64,000 nt of DNA from Eubacterium barkeri (GCF_900107125.1 NZ_FNOU01000009.1:31043-95042); one strand, 5' to 3'; shown: positions 42,233-52,244, counted from the first letter of the stretch. Made by a program: numbers and translations. Notes: generated by a model not told the origin, from the sequence alone.

Positions 42233-44554
42233 ATGCTTGGCGCCATGTATTTTCAAATGGGGGCTTTTAATCTTGTCTTGAGTTTGATTGTTTTTAGTAA
42301 AGTATTTGCCGATCGCAATCAATTCAGGGATTGCAGGCTATTTAGTCAATTATTGATTGCGGTCATCGCCGTGAATCTGCTGGACACGGCAGGTTGGATG
42401 CTGGATGGAAAACTGACGGGAAGTCTGTCCTTAATCACCAATCTTGTAGATGGCTTGAATCTGATGGTTTCCGCAGCCGTTTGTTGGTGCTGGGTCCAAT
42501 ATGTTCAGTATCTGGCTTATGATGATGCCGGCGTGCCGGGGAAGAAGAATCTTCTCAGTACAGCCTTCTTCCTGATTACCGCAGCAGCCATGTTCGTCGC
42601 CATACCCACGCGACTTTTCTATTATATTGATGCCAATGGCTTGTATTGTCGCAGTACCGGCTATGCATTTGTGGTCATTTCCAATTTAGTGCAGCTGTGC
42701 TACTCGATTGTTCTGTGCTTCGTGGTCCGCCGAAGGGTAAAAGATGTCTCCAAGCGGAGAGAGCTTTTCATGATTGGTCTGATTATCCTCCTTCCCATTG
42801 CGGGAACGATGCTTCAGGCTGTGGTTTATGGCTATTCCATGATTTGGACGGCGATGACGATTGTCATTTTAATCGTGTTTATTCACATTCAAAATAAGCG
42901 GCGTGAGCGCGAGGCGGTCGAGCAGCATAAACAGCTGCAGCTTGCTCTGCAGCAAGCGCAATACGCCAGCAAAGCTAAGACGGATTTTCTGTCGAATATG
43001 TCCCATGACATCCGGACGCCGATGAATGCCATTATTGGCTTCACCGCCATTGCAACCAGCCATATGGATGAAAAGGAGGTTCTGCAGGACAGCCTGGCGA
43101 AAATCATGACCTCCAGCAACCACCTGCTTAATCTCATCAACGATGTACTGGATATGAGCCGTATAGAAAGCGGCAAAATGCACCTCCAGTCGGCACCCTG
43201 TCACCTGCCTGCTGTGATGCATGAGCTGGTGGATATGGTGCAAAGTCAGATCATGGCCAACCAACTGGAGCTGTTTGTAGATACCTTCCATGTCCGGGAT
43301 GAGCAGATCCTGACAGATTCCATGAAGCTCAATCAAATTTTTCTTAATCTCATCGGCAATGCGATTAAGTTCAATAAGCCCGGTGGCGTGGTATCCATCC
43401 GTATTGAGCAAAAGCCGTCAACCAGCCCCGACATTGGCAGCTATGTGTTTACCGTCAAGGACACGGGATGTGGCATTTCGCCCGAAGATGCCGCACATAT
43501 TTTTGAACCCTTTGAGCGCGGGGTCCAGGACAACGAGAAGGACAGCGTAGAGGGTACCGGACTGGGCCTCGCCATCGTTAAGAATATCGTCGATATGATG
43601 GGTGGTACGATTTCTGTTTCCAGTGAGCTGGGCAAGGGGTCCGAGTTTCGGGTGGGCCTCAGCTTTGGACTTCCCACAAAAGAACAGACTGAAAACCAGA
43701 ACGAAAAGCTCTGCGGCTTGCGTGCATTGGTGGTGGATGACGACTATGACACCTGTGATAGCGTCACCACCATGCTGACCGAAATCGGCATGAATGCGGA
43801 ATGGACCCTGACCGGAAAAGAGGCGGTTTTGAAGGCAAAAAAAGCCTCGGAGCTGATGCGTGGATACGCGGCCTATATTATCGACTGGCTCATGCCGGAT
43901 ATGAACGGAATCGAGGTCGCCCGGCGCATCCGCCATGTCATCGGAGCTGAAACCCCCATTTTCATTCTCACGGCATATGATTACTCCGACCTGGAGAAGG
44001 AAGCCAGAGAAGCCGGCGTTACCGCATTTTGTCGCAAACCGATGTTTATGTCGGAGCTTCGACAGACATTGTACGATAGCATGCGTCCCGTTTCGGAAGA
44101 GCCGAAGCCAGAAGCAACGGACATCAGCTTCCGGGGAAAGCGTATTTTGCTGACGGAGGATCATCCCCTGAACCGGGAAATTGCCGTGCGCTTATTAACG
44201 GACAAGGGCGCACAGGTCGAAGAGGCCGAAGACGGTCAGATTGCTGTGGAAAAGTTCAAACTCTCCCGTTTGGGCTATTATGATTTGATTTTAATGGATA
44301 TTCGCATGCCAAATCTAAACGGCTACGAGGCGGCAGATGCCATACGGGCATTGAATCGTGCTGATGCTCAGACTGTGCCGATTATCGCCATGACGGCCAA
44401 TGCCTTTGACGAGGATAAGAAAATGGCTTTGGCCCATGGCATGAATGCCCATCTGTCAAAGCCGATTGAACCACAAAAATTATTCGGGACATTGGCACGA
44501 AGCTTTCAGAAAAAGGAAGCATCTTCTCCCAGGCCGAAGGGAGGTACGCTATGA
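42233..44554 (+). CDS. Hybrid histidine kinase 1, membrane sensor with two receiver domains
   Basis: 773 residues. An N-terminal block of six to seven hydrophobic helices (1-220) serves as sensor, then a short coiled linker, HisKA (SHDIRTPMNAIIGF, phospho-His near 258), HATPase (N-box NLIGNAIKF, G-box GTGLGLAI near 440), receiver 1 (ALVVDDD at 499, phospho-Asp in YIIDWLMPD) and receiver 2 (ILLTEDHPLN at 639; LILMDIRMP). Start with AAGGAGG. Overlaps the next gene by four bases (ATGA). No HPt domain is present, so the phosphorelay route is unclear. Confidence 0.92.
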   Translation: MLGAMYFQMGAFNLVLSLIVFSKVFADRNQFRDCRLFSQLLIAVIAVNLLDTAGWMLDGKLTGSLSLITNLVDGLNLMVSAAVCWCWVQYVQYLAYDDAGVPGKKNLLSTAFFLITAAAMFVAIPTRLFYYIDANGLYCRSTGYAFVVISNLVQLCYSIVLCFVVRRRVKDVSKRRELFMIGLIILLPIAGTMLQAVVYGYSMIWTAMTIVILIVFIHIQNKRREREAVEQHKQLQLALQQAQYASKAKTDFLSNMSHDIRTPMNAIIGFTAIATSHMDEKEVLQDSLAKIMTSSNHLLNLINDVLDMSRIESGKMHLQSAPCHLPAVMHELVDMVQSQIMANQLELFVDTFHVRDEQILTDSMKLNQIFLNLIGNAIKFNKPGGVVSIRIEQKPSTSPDIGSYVFTVKDTGCGISPEDAAHIFEPFERGVQDNEKDSVEGTGLGLAIVKNIVDMMGGTISVSSELGKGSEFRVGLSFGLPTKEQTENQNEKLCGLRALVVDDDYDTCDSVTTMLTEIGMNAEWTLTGKEAVLKAKKASELMRGYAAYIIDWLMPDMNGIEVARRIRHVIGAETPIFILTAYDYSDLEKEAREAGVTAFCRKPMFMSELRQTLYDSMRPVSEEPKPEATDISFRGKRILLTEDHPLNREIAVRLLTDKGAQVEEAEDGQIAVEKFKLSRLGYYDLILMDIRMPNLNGYEAADAIRALNRADAQTVPIIAMTANAFDEDKKMALAHGMNAHLSKPIEPQKLFGTLARSFQKKEASSPRPKGGTL

Positions 44555-46299
44555 AGCATGCATCAAAAGAGAAAACCTTTGAACGTAAGATGTTTGAATC
44601 TTTATACGGAAGCCGCAATTTGGACGATGGGATTAATAATGCCCTTGCACTGATTGGCAAAGAATTTTACATCAGCAGAGTCTATATTTTCGAAAACAGC
44701 GAGGATAATCAATACGGTGACAATACCTATGAATGGTGCGCCGATGGGGTTGCTTCGCAGATTGATGAATTGCAGCATATGTCCTATGCGGAATATGGAT
44801 ATGATCAGCTTTTTGCTGAAACGGGAGAATTTGTATGCCCCGATACATCAACGCTTCCGGATATTCAGCGGGAGCTGTTTGAATCGCAATCGATTTGTGC
44901 GACCATCCAGTTTGCCATGTTTGACAAGGATAAGTTTTGCGGCTTTGTCGGGTTTGATGACTGCACCAGTAAACGCCCGGATTGGAACGCGGATGGTGAC
45001 GAGCTGGACGGCCTGATTTTTCTGTCACAGCTGCTTTCCCTATATTTGATTAAAGAGCGCAATCTTCGGAATGCGCAGCGGTATCAGGAAAAAATGAAAA
45101 TTGCGCTCATTGCCGCCGAAAAAGCGACGCATTCAAAGTCCGAGTTTTATTCGCGCATGAGCCATGATATGCGGACACCGATGAATGGAATTCTTGGAAT
45201 TACGCAGCTGTCCGTTGGAGAAAATGATCCGGAAAAATTACATGAAGATATGGAAAAGATACGTCAGTCCGGTGTATATATGCTCAGCCTGATTAACGAC
45301 ACACTGGATATTCAGCGCATCGAGTCCGGGCGAATGACATTGGAGCCCAGGGTGTGCAAAACGGAAGATTTGCTCACAGAATGTCTGGATATGGTCCAGC
45401 TTTCGGCCAAGGAGAAAAACGTATCACTGATTATCCGGGCCAATAACGCAAACCCATCGTCTTACATCCGTGTGGATCCCATTCGCGTCCGTCAGATTGT
45501 TCTGAATTTGCTGTCCAACGCCATTAAATTTACGCCAGAAGGCGGCAGGGTCGTATTCTCCCTTGAGGTGCTTTCCCGCACGGAGGATATGGTCCACGAC
45601 AAGATTACCATATCCGATACAGGCGTTGGGATGAGCCGTGATTTTGTGGAGAATGAATTATTTGCTCCGTTTATGCAGGAAGCCAATGAAATGACGATGA
45701 AGTATGCCGGGTCGGGACTGGGCCTGTCCATCGTCAAAAATCTGCTGGACATGATGGGCGCAACCATTGAAGTCGACAGTGAGGTCGGTGTCGGCACGAC
45801 CTTCACCATTTATATTGATTTTGAGATTGTGCCGGAAAGTGAAGTTGCGGAAAGCTGCAAAAAGGAGACCATGCACGATGAAAAATATAATGATTTTTTG
45901 AAGGGCAAGCACATCCTGCTCTGTGAAGACCACCCGCTGAACGCTGAGATTGTAATGCGAATGATTCAGAAAGCCGGAGGCGCGGTTCAATGGGCAAAAG
46001 ACGGATACGAGAGCGTGGCCGCATTTGAACACAGCAGCACCCATGCTTTTGATTTGATTCTGATGGATATCCGGATGCCAAAAATGGACGGATTAGCGGC
46101 AACCAAGGCAATTCGTGCCCAAAACCGATCAGATGCAAAAACGATTCCCATCATTGCCATGAGCGCCAACGCCTATCCTGAAGATATTGAGAAATCCATT
46201 GACGCCGGGATGAATACACATTTGGCAAAACCGGTGAATCCCCGGCTGCTGTATGATACGCTGTTGGAGTATTTGATGGGGACCATAGAGCCGTCATGA
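44551..46299 (+). CDS. Hybrid histidine kinase 2, GAF sensor
   Basis: 582 residues, no transmembrane helix. GAF-like N-terminal domain (about 10-165; YEWCADGVASQIDELQ, CGFVGFDDCTSKRP), HisKA (SRMSHDMRTPMNGILG near 201-215), HATPase (LNLLSNAIKFTPEGG; GSGLGLSI near 388) and one receiver (HILLCEDHPLN near 453; LILMDIRMP near 504). The GAF domain is closely similar to the C-terminal domain of the diguanylate cyclase at 39292. Translationally coupled to its neighbour upstream. Confidence 0.92.
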   Translation: MKHASKEKTFERKMFESLYGSRNLDDGINNALALIGKEFYISRVYIFENSEDNQYGDNTYEWCADGVASQIDELQHMSYAEYGYDQLFAETGEFVCPDTSTLPDIQRELFESQSICATIQFAMFDKDKFCGFVGFDDCTSKRPDWNADGDELDGLIFLSQLLSLYLIKERNLRNAQRYQEKMKIALIAAEKATHSKSEFYSRMSHDMRTPMNGILGITQLSVGENDPEKLHEDMEKIRQSGVYMLSLINDTLDIQRIESGRMTLEPRVCKTEDLLTECLDMVQLSAKEKNVSLIIRANNANPSSYIRVDPIRVRQIVLNLLSNAIKFTPEGGRVVFSLEVLSRTEDMVHDKITISDTGVGMSRDFVENELFAPFMQEANEMTMKYAGSGLGLSIVKNLLDMMGATIEVDSEVGVGTTFTIYIDFEIVPESEVAESCKKETMHDEKYNDFLKGKHILLCEDHPLNAEIVMRMIQKAGGAVQWAKDGYESVAAFEHSSTHAFDLILMDIRMPKMDGLAATKAIRAQNRSDAKTIPIIAMSANAYPEDIEKSIDAGMNTHLAKPVNPRLLYDTLLEYLMGTIEPS

Positions 46300-46343
46300 C
46301 AATCAATCCCGATACGAACCGGGTCATTCCAAGGAGAGTTAGA

Positions 46344-49300
46344 ATGGAAAACACCTTATCTCTATTAAAGGCCTTCTGCAGTTGGGACTTTGTGGAAAGA
46401 GACTGCCAAAAGACACTTTCAGTATTAACGCAGGATATTCAGTGGTTTGGCACCTCTGACCATGAAGATGTTCACTCCATTGAGGAAGCGGAACGCTACG
46501 TGCGCAGTGAGATCAAAGCGATGCCCACCCCCTATCAAATGACAATTCTGCAGGAGAATTATACGCCGACATCAGAATCTACTGGGGTGGCCTTTCTCCG
46601 TGTAGTGCTGGAAAACGAGGGCGTGCCGCTTTTAGTTCGCGCCACCGCCGCATCCAGAATGGAGGATGGCGTGGAGAAGCTCTGCTCCATGCACCTTTCG
46701 GTGGCAGATGCTGCGCAGCAAGCGGATGAGTTCTACCCCATTGCAAAGCATAAAGAGGAAATCGCGCAAATGAAGCGCAAGCTGGTCGCATCGACCATCC
46801 CCGGCGGACTGACTGGCGCATATCTGCAAAAGGACTTACCCTTTTATTTTATCAATCAGCGGATGCTGGACTATTTGGGCTACACCAATGAAAGCGAATT
46901 TGTTTCTGCAATTGGCGGCATGATTATTAACGCCATTCATCCCAGTGAGCGTGATGCTGTCTATCAGGCCATAGCAGAACAGTTGACGGAAGGCAATCGT
47001 TATGCGGTGGATTACCGCATGAAGCGGAAAGACGGCAGCTATATCTGGTTACATGACATCGGGCAGAGGACCCTCGATGAAAAGGACAAAGATATCATCA
47101 TTTCAGTATGCTATGACATTACGCCCGAGCATGAGAAGCAGGCACAGCTGGACAATTTGATAAATGCCATGCCCGGCGGTGTGGCGCTTTACAAACAGGT
47201 CAACGGCCGTTATCAGATGATCTATTTTTCGAAGGGCGTTTGTGTACTTTCCGGCCACTCACCTGCAGAATTTGAGGCGCTGGTGCAAAGTGGCCTTGAA
47301 AAGTCTGTCTGCCCTGAGGATGCGGATAAGGTATTTGCCGCTTTTCAAAAAGCAGCAGGTAGCGATGAAGTGGTATCTCTGGATTATCGCATTCCACATA
47401 TCGATGGTGAGTACGTGTGGATTAGCGGCAGCTTTAAACGGACCGGTATAGAGGATGGCTATCCGATTATCCATGCGGCGTTTACAGAAATGCCCCAGCA
47501 AAGAAAACTGATGAACAGCCTGACGGAAGATTCAAGCATCGGGATTATCGTCAGTGACAATGCAACGCGTGAGCTGCTTTATATCAATCCGGCAGTTCGA
47601 AAGATGTTGGAAATTGAAGATAGCAGCTATACGGGCAAGGTATGTTATGAGTATTTGCTTGGTTATGATGAACCCTGCTCTTTCTGTGAGCGCGCCGAGT
47701 ATGAGAAAGGGGGAGATAAAGAAAATATCTACTATCTTCCCCACATCGATAAATACCTGATGGCTCGTGGCAAGCTGATGCAGTGGGCCGGAAGAGAAGC
47801 CCGTGTCGAGTATCTCACGGATATCACTGCCGAAAAGAAAGCACAGGAGCAGCTGAAGGATCTGGTGCAAAACATATCCTGCGGCATCATTGTGTCCAGG
47901 GCAAGCACCACCGATGGGACCTATGAAATCCAGTATATGAATGAGGGATTTTGCAGGCTGTTTGAAGACACCGAGGAAAACCTGAGAGCACGCTACCAGT
48001 CAGATTTGACAGTGGGTGTTCACCCGGAAGATTTAAAAACGGTGGCACGCATGACCCAGGAGCTTTTGGGTGGGAAAGACCATGCCGAGGGAACGCTTCG
48101 CATCACCTTGGTAAACGGCAAAACAAAGAGTGTACGGTTAGAGATTAATGCACTGCGTCTGTCTGACGGTATGGCGACAATCTATGCGACCTACAGCGAT
48201 GTGACGACGCAAATGCAGCAGGAGCAACAGCTGCGGGATGTGATTCACAATGTGCCGGGTGGGATCTGCCTCTATCGCTGGAATGGGGTCAAGCTGCTTC
48301 CCATGGTGGTCAGCGAGCAGTTTTCCGAAACACTTGGCATTGATGCAAAGGCACATCTGGCCAGCATTAAGGGAATGAATTTTGAGATGATTCATCCGGA
48401 CGATTTATCCGGCGCACGGCGCGTTGTGGAAGACGCTGTGAAAAGGAACGGAAAATCGGAGTATACCTGCCGTTTGCTCAATGCTAAAACCAAGGCGTAT
48501 CGCTGGATTTGTGTGCAGGGAAATACCATTTGTCAGCCGGACGGCACAAGCTTTATCTATGTGCACTATACAGATATTACGCAGGAGCGACGGATTGCTC
48601 AAAAGCTCCGGGCCAGTGAACGGGCCTTAGATGCGGCCACGGAGCATGCCGACCTGTGGTATTGGTCCTATGATCCCTCCACCGGCCAAGCATTTCTTAG
48701 TCCCAGATGTTCAGGCGATTCTATGGTACCGGCTGTTCTTGATAATTATCCCCACTCCTGGCTGGATTTGGGCTTTATTATGCCCGAATATGAAGCCGCC
48801 TATCGCGAGGCCGTTTCACAGGCCGAAGAAAAGAATGCACACGTGGTTTTTGAAGCACAGATTGCACTTCAGGACGGCAGCACACACTGGGCGGAATTCC
48901 GGTTTACCAATTTGCCGGACGAGGATGAAAAAAGCAGCATTGTTGTGTGCACGGCGCGTGTGATTGATGAACAAAAGGCCTTACAGGCAAAATATGAAAT
49001 GGAAAAGCAAAAGGCATTGCTTGGTGAAAAAGGCTTACTGCTTCATGCGGAATTTAACTTGCATACCGGTAAAACATTAGAGTATAAGTATGCCGATGTT
49101 TTTGAGAACAGCGATCCCACACGCTCAACAATGGCAGATTCCATTGCGCTGGTTGAGCGGTTAATTGTTGATGAGAAAGGCCGCGAGCAATTCCTGGGGC
49201 TAAACGATGCGGATTACCTGAACGCCCAGCTCCAGCAAGGCAATATCGACTTTTCTTTGGAGTATCGCAGAAAAATGCCCACCGGGCAGATTATATGGGT

Positions 49301-50975
49301 CCGGAATGTTCTCCATCTGGTTTGTGAGCCCAATACCGGGGAAACCATTCTGTTCGAGTATTGCTATGATATTCATCAGCAAAAAATGGCGGAGGAGGTT
49401 TTGCGTTCTTCGACGACCTATGATTATGAGAGCATATCGAGTGTGAGCTTCAGCTGCGGAAAAATAATGTACTATGGCGAAGGCCGCTCAAAGGAACATG
49501 ACGGCTTGCTGGATTATGAAGAAATCAGGCAGAGCTATGCGAAGGATGTGGTGCTCCCCGGGGAACGAGAGGCGTTCCTGCTTCATACAGATCCGGGAAA
49601 TGTGATGGCGGCTGTTGTTCAAAATGGTTTCTACGAGTTCCTGACGAAAACCGTGGAAAAGGATGGGACCATCGGTACCGTGAAAAGCCGCTTTGTGCCC
49701 TATGATATGGAAAATAACATCTATATTTTGACGCGCATCAATGTGACCGCCATTCTGAAAGAAGAGGCGGAAAAGAACGAAAAATTGAGCCAGGCACTTG
49801 AGGTTGCAAGGCAGGCCAACCATGCAAAATCCGACTTTCTGTCGGCCATGAGCCATGACATCCGCACGCCAATGAATGCAATTGTCGGCATGTGTGAACT
49901 TGCACTCGAGGATGAGCAGGATGCGAAACAAGTCCATGAGAGTCTGGAAACCATACAGTCCTCCTCTTCGCTGCTGCTTTCCCTAATCAACAACATTTTG
50001 GATATGAGCCGCATTGAAAGCGGGAAAATGGTAATGGTGAATGAGCCGTTTTCACTGACCGGGCAGATACAGGAAACGGCTGCAAGCTATCAGAGTTTAA
50101 CCCGACAAAAACAGCAAAAATTTAATCTTGATATCGATGTTACCCACGATTCCTGTATTGGTGATATTGCGCGCATCCACAGCGCTCTTGATAATATCCT
50201 GTCCAATGCCATTAAGTACACCCCTGCTGGAGGTGTCATTTCTTATCGCATCACGGAGCATCCCTCAGGCAAGCCCGGGATAGGTGTGTACAGATTCGAA
50301 ATAGCAGATACAGGTATCGGGATCAGTCCGGAAAAGCAGGAGCGCTTGTTTGAACCCTTTTACCGCGGCGAGACCGATTTGACGTCTAAAATTGAAGGGA
50401 CAGGGCTGGGGCTCTCCATTGCAAAAGCAATTCTTGATCTGAAAGGCGGTACCATTTCGGTGAAAAGCGAAGAAGGCGTGGGCACCACTTTTGTTGTAGA
50501 ACTGCCGCTCCACATCGCAGACTCAAATGAAAAGGCAAAGGAGCAACGGCAATCCGCAGCGCAAGGCACCGTGGATCTGACAGGAAAACACATTTTGCTC
50601 TGTGAGGATCATCCGGTTAATCAAAAAGTCATCGAGAAAATATTGAAAAAGGTGCAAGCAAGGGTCACGGTTGCAGAAAACGGCCAGGTCGGTTATGAAA
50701 AATTTACAAAAAGTGATGCAGGAACCTTTGATTTAATTCTAATGGATATTCAAATGCCGCAAATGAACGGCTATGAGGCAACCATGGCCATCCGCGAAAG
50801 TCATCATCCCCAGGCCAAAACCATTCCGATTGTGGCACTGTCGGCCAATGCATTTGCGGAGGATGTGCAAAAAAGCTTGCGTGCAGGCATGAACGCACAT
50901 CTTGCAAAACCGGTTGAACCGAAAACCGTGTTTGAGGTATTAAATCAATTCATTTTACCCAAGGATAGACAGTGA
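46344..50975 (+). CDS. Hybrid histidine kinase 3, multi-PAS cytoplasmic sensor
   Basis: About 1543 residues. NTF2-like domain at 1-125, then at least six PAS-like segments to about residue 1130 (for example LDYLGYTNESEF; MPGGVALYKQ; CYEYLLGYDEPCSFC; VPGGICLYRW), HisKA (SAMSHDIRTPMNAIVG near 1166), HATPase (GTGLGLSI near 1352) and a receiver (HILLCEDHPVN near 1415; LILMDIQMP near 1466). Start: AAGGAG eight bases before ATG 46344; an earlier in-frame ATG at 46296 overlaps the previous stop but lacks a ribosome site. The third PAS holds a four-cysteine motif that may bind metal or sense redox. Confidence 0.9.
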   Translation: MENTLSLLKAFCSWDFVERDCQKTLSVLTQDIQWFGTSDHEDVHSIEEAERYVRSEIKAMPTPYQMTILQENYTPTSESTGVAFLRVVLENEGVPLLVRATAASRMEDGVEKLCSMHLSVADAAQQADEFYPIAKHKEEIAQMKRKLVASTIPGGLTGAYLQKDLPFYFINQRMLDYLGYTNESEFVSAIGGMIINAIHPSERDAVYQAIAEQLTEGNRYAVDYRMKRKDGSYIWLHDIGQRTLDEKDKDIIISVCYDITPEHEKQAQLDNLINAMPGGVALYKQVNGRYQMIYFSKGVCVLSGHSPAEFEALVQSGLEKSVCPEDADKVFAAFQKAAGSDEVVSLDYRIPHIDGEYVWISGSFKRTGIEDGYPIIHAAFTEMPQQRKLMNSLTEDSSIGIIVSDNATRELLYINPAVRKMLEIEDSSYTGKVCYEYLLGYDEPCSFCERAEYEKGGDKENIYYLPHIDKYLMARGKLMQWAGREARVEYLTDITAEKKAQEQLKDLVQNISCGIIVSRASTTDGTYEIQYMNEGFCRLFEDTEENLRARYQSDLTVGVHPEDLKTVARMTQELLGGKDHAEGTLRITLVNGKTKSVRLEINALRLSDGMATIYATYSDVTTQMQQEQQLRDVIHNVPGGICLYRWNGVKLLPMVVSEQFSETLGIDAKAHLASIKGMNFEMIHPDDLSGARRVVEDAVKRNGKSEYTCRLLNAKTKAYRWICVQGNTICQPDGTSFIYVHYTDITQERRIAQKLRASERALDAATEHADLWYWSYDPSTGQAFLSPRCSGDSMVPAVLDNYPHSWLDLGFIMPEYEAAYREAVSQAEEKNAHVVFEAQIALQDGSTHWAEFRFTNLPDEDEKSSIVVCTARVIDEQKALQAKYEMEKQKALLGEKGLLLHAEFNLHTGKTLEYKYADVFENSDPTRSTMADSIALVERLIVDEKGREQFLGLNDADYLNAQLQQGNIDFSLEYRRKMPTGQIIWVRNVLHLVCEPNTGETILFEYCYDIHQQKMAEEVLRSSTTYDYESISSVSFSCGKIMYYGEGRSKEHDGLLDYEEIRQSYAKDVVLPGEREAFLLHTDPGNVMAAVVQNGFYEFLTKTVEKDGTIGTVKSRFVPYDMENNIYILTRINVTAILKEEAEKNEKLSQALEVARQANHAKSDFLSAMSHDIRTPMNAIVGMCELALEDEQDAKQVHESLETIQSSSSLLLSLINNILDMSRIESGKMVMVNEPFSLTGQIQETAASYQSLTRQKQQKFNLDIDVTHDSCIGDIARIHSALDNILSNAIKYTPAGGVISYRITEHPSGKPGIGVYRFEIADTGIGISPEKQERLFEPFYRGETDLTSKIEGTGLGLSIAKAILDLKGGTISVKSEEGVGTTFVVELPLHIADSNEKAKEQRQSAAQGTVDLTGKHILLCEDHPVNQKVIEKILKKVQARVTVAENGQVGYEKFTKSDAGTFDLILMDIQMPQMNGYEATMAIRESHHPQAKTIPIVALSANAFAEDVQKSLRAGMNAHLAKPVEPKTVFEVLNQFILPKDRQ

Positions 50976-51023
50976 ACCGATGTCCATCTATGGATAACCG
51001 GATTTGCGCCTGCCTTGACTTAC

Positions 51024-51075
51024 AACAGAGCCGATGACCATTGCTTCATGGCATGGTCATCGGCTCTGTTTTTTT
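51024..51075. terminator. Terminator closing the histidine kinase operon
   Basis: An 18-bp stem, AACAGAGCCGATGACCAT / ATGGTCATCGGCTCTGTT, with T7 on the plus strand; also able to serve the convergent zinc-ribbon gene. Confidence 0.92.
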
Positions 51076-51094
51076 CTGCGCACATTTCAAGGCA

Positions 51095-51850
51095 TCAGAC
51101 GAGTTTATTGCCGCACTCTCCACAGAACTTTGTCCCTGGGGCGTTCTGTGTCCCGCATTTTTCGCACAGCCCAGGGGCAGACGCAGTCAGCTTGGCACCG
51201 CATTCCGGGCAGAACTTCAGGCCATTGGCCACAGGGGCACCGCAGCCGGGACATTTGGGCAGTCCCATGGGCGCACCGCAATGGCTGCAGAATTTGCCGC
51301 TGCCTGCGGGCTTGCCACAGGACGGGCAGACCGTCGCCTTGTGCTCAATCTCCCCCGCCCACACCGAAGCTTCCGCTCCAGCCTCATCAATATTGCGGCG
51401 CATGGCCTCTGCCCGGGCCTTGGCCACATAGACATCCTGGCGGGGCGCGCAATTGGTGCACAGGGCGGCCTCTTCGTTAAAGCAGGTATCGCAGACGTAA
51501 TTATTACAGCCTTGGCAGCGATGAAAATGGGCCTGAGCCTCTTCCTGGGCTGAGAAGAATGCCTCCTCATGCTCCCGCTGCCAGTCCGGAGACATGCCAT
51601 CAAAGCGTTCAGACAGCATGCTGGCCCCCCGTTCCAGGGAATAGCCAACATTACCCAGCCGGCCTCCAACAAACTGTCCAAAGACATCCAGCCCCTTGGA
51701 AATTCCCCGGAGCCCTTGACCCTGCTTATAGGTTTTCGATTCAATAAAGGTGCTTTTGTAGCCATCGCCACAGACATCACAATAAAAGGTGAATTGAAAG
51801 CCTGCATCCGTAGAATCATCCTGATAATTACGAGTAAAGGATTTTAACAT
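51095..51850 (-). CDS. Multi-zinc-ribbon protein, unknown function
   Basis: 251 residues with a run of CxxC pairs: CDVCG near 26, CQGCNNYVCDTC...CTNC near 112-130, and three to four zinc-ribbon halves at the C-terminus (CPSCG...FCSHCG, CPGCG...FCPECG, CEKCG...FCGECG). The N-terminal half contains a Gly-rich membrane-associated-looking segment. Start at 51850 behind GGAGGTTGATTACC; the longer frame is rejected. Such proteins are common in Clostridia and usually act as protein-interaction scaffolds; no specific role can be given. Confidence 0.82.
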   Translation of the reverse strand: MLKSFTRNYQDDSTDAGFQFTFYCDVCGDGYKSTFIESKTYKQGQGLRGISKGLDVFGQFVGGRLGNVGYSLERGASMLSERFDGMSPDWQREHEEAFFSAQEEAQAHFHRCQGCNNYVCDTCFNEEAALCTNCAPRQDVYVAKARAEAMRRNIDEAGAEASVWAGEIEHKATVCPSCGKPAGSGKFCSHCGAPMGLPKCPGCGAPVANGLKFCPECGAKLTASAPGLCEKCGTQNAPGTKFCGECGNKLV

Positions 51851-52137
51851 GGTAATCAACCTCCATATCTTGGAAAACAAAGACAGCCATCGAAAAATTG
51901 AGTCCTGTGCCCCTCCCTTCTTATCGTTCAAACATGGGGTCTTACGCTTTTGCCTTGTCTATTATGAAGATCAATGATGATGATTTCATTTTATCAAAAA
52001 AAGTCATTTTTGTCATCATAGAACCCTTTATTATAAATTATCCTTAAATCATTAGAATTGGAGCTTGGTTTATTTAAAGTGAATAACGAAATTTCTGAAA
52101 TAAATCTGAAATTCGGGTTAAGAATGATGGAAAAATA
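51851..52137. other. A+T-rich intergenic region, nothing recognised
   Basis: Nearly 290 bases between the zinc-ribbon gene start and the htpG promoter. It must hold the leftward promoter of the zinc-ribbon gene, but no convincing -35/-10 pair, repeat or RNA structure was found. Confidence 0.5.
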
Positions 52138-52166
52138 TTGATTTTTCACTCAAAATGCCTTACAAT
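52138..52166 (+). promoter_or_regulatory. Promoter of htpG
   Basis: TTGATT (52138-52143) and TACAAT (52161-52166) with 17-base spacing, placing the start point inside the CIRCE element. Confidence 0.8.
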
Positions 52167-52170
52167 AGCT

Positions 52171-52197
52171 TTAGCACTCAATGATAAAGAGTGCTAA
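52171..52197 (+). promoter_or_regulatory. CIRCE operator (HrcA binding site)
   Basis: Perfect 9-9-9 match: TTAGCACTC (52171-52179), a nine-base spacer AATGATAAA, and GAGTGCTAA (52189-52197). CIRCE is bound by the heat-shock repressor HrcA. It lies just after the -10 element, where HrcA would block initiation, making htpG a class I heat-shock gene here. Confidence 0.97.
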
Positions 52198-52244
52198 TAA
52201 TTTTGACTAAAAAACAGATTATATAAAGAAAGCGAGTGAAACAT

